Positions 5,085-5,341 of a DNA stretch of 5,341 nt are shown here, piece by piece (position 1 is the first letter of the stretch; the number at the start of each line of letters is the position of its first letter). The notes below the pieces were generated by a model. It was not told the origin of the DNA and ran no database searches. It saw nothing but the letters and a program-made list of their open reading frames with translations. Position numbers and translations under genes: made by a program. The stretch comes from Micavibrio sp. UBA1664 (GTDB lineage: Bacteria; Pseudomonadota; Alphaproteobacteria; Micavibrionales; UBA1664). The DNA is taken from positions 1 to 5,341 of the forward strand of contig DCKW01000079.1 in the NCBI GenBank assembly GCA_002320485.1, written 5' to 3'.

Positions 5085-5341
5085 ATGAATCAAACAGCCA
5101 AAGACACATCCATGACCGATGAAGACGTGATCGCCTTCCTTAAATCCAACCCTAAATTTTTACAGAAAAACCCCGATGCGCTGGATTATCTCGTTCCGCC
5201 AAAGGATAAAACGGGCGGAAAAGGCGTGGCTGATTTTAATCACTATATGTTGCAAAAGTTGAAGGCCGACAAGCAAATGGTCTTGAACACCACGCGTGAC
5301 ATTATCGAGGTCAGCCGTGAAAATATGAACAATCTGGCGCG
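5085..5341 (+). CDS. DUF484 family protein, N-terminal 85 residues (3' end beyond window)
   Basis: The frame runs open from ATG 5085 to the right edge. Residues 12-36 contain the DUF484 opening: D-E-D-V-I-A-F-L-K-S-N-P-x-F-L-x-x-N-P-D-A-L. After a PPK linker comes G47-V-A-D-F-N-x-Y-M-L-Q-K-L-K, matching the family's G-V-V-D-x-Q-x-F-M-x-x-R-L, and an amphipathic, probably coiled-coil helix with S-R-E-N (about 78-81). The family is thought to continue into a GAF-like domain, which would lie outside this window; its function is not established. In E. coli the homologue yigA lies between dapF and xerC, and in alphaproteobacteria a xerC-type recombinase gene often follows, so one might be expected just to the right. 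ATG 5112 (residue 10) is an alternative start; both lack a clear Shine-Dalgarno. Confidence 0.85.
   Translation, partial: MNQTAKDTSMTDEDVIAFLKSNPKFLQKNPDALDYLVPPKDKTGGKGVADFNHYMLQKLKADKQMVLNTTRDIIEVSRENMNNLA

Overview
This 5.3 kb window looks like chromosomal DNA of a moderately AT-rich alphaproteobacterium. The clues are an Lpd of alphaproteobacterial length and motifs followed by a DUF484 gene (a linkage I recall from that class), an adenosine-kinase-like PfkB protein ending in a GPRP motif, and a small periplasmic I78-type inhibitor. A Micavibrio-like or Rhodospirillales-like lineage would fit, but the sequence alone does not settle this. I see no mobile element, CRISPR array, rRNA or tRNA.

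Left part, minus strand (about 3290 down to 1): a compact co-directional cluster. In transcription order it holds a 34-codon leader ORF (3213-3109), an HD-domain protein resembling the YfbR/HDDC2 nucleotidases (3107-2196), a PfkB-family nucleoside kinase (2161-1160), a zinc-dependent CMP/dCMP-type deaminase with a degenerate second half (1163-219), and the start of a secreted I78-type peptidase inhibitor (210 to the left edge). Junctions are 1 nt, 34 nt, a 4-nt ATGA overlap and 8 nt, so it is probably an operon. The three enzymes suggest nucleoside/nucleotide salvage or pool control: dephosphorylation, rephosphorylation and base deamination.

Centre: a divergent intergenic region (3214-3452) with a sigma70-like promoter candidate facing left and two facing right.

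Right part, plus strand: lpd, the E3 subunit of the 2-oxo-acid dehydrogenase complexes, stands alone without E1/E2 genes (3453-4847). After it comes a self-contained mini-unit: a consensus -35 box inside the end of lpd, a perfect 13-bp palindrome near the predicted transcription start, the only strong Shine-Dalgarno in the window, a 42-codon gene for a basic peptide with three 7-residue repeats (4881-5009), and a UUCG-loop terminator (5014-5038). This mini-gene is the least explained item here. The window ends inside a DUF484 gene (5085 to the right edge).

Two genes, pfkB-like and DUF484, have -10-like boxes so close to their ATG that leaderless mRNAs are plausible, and neither has a recognisable Shine-Dalgarno.
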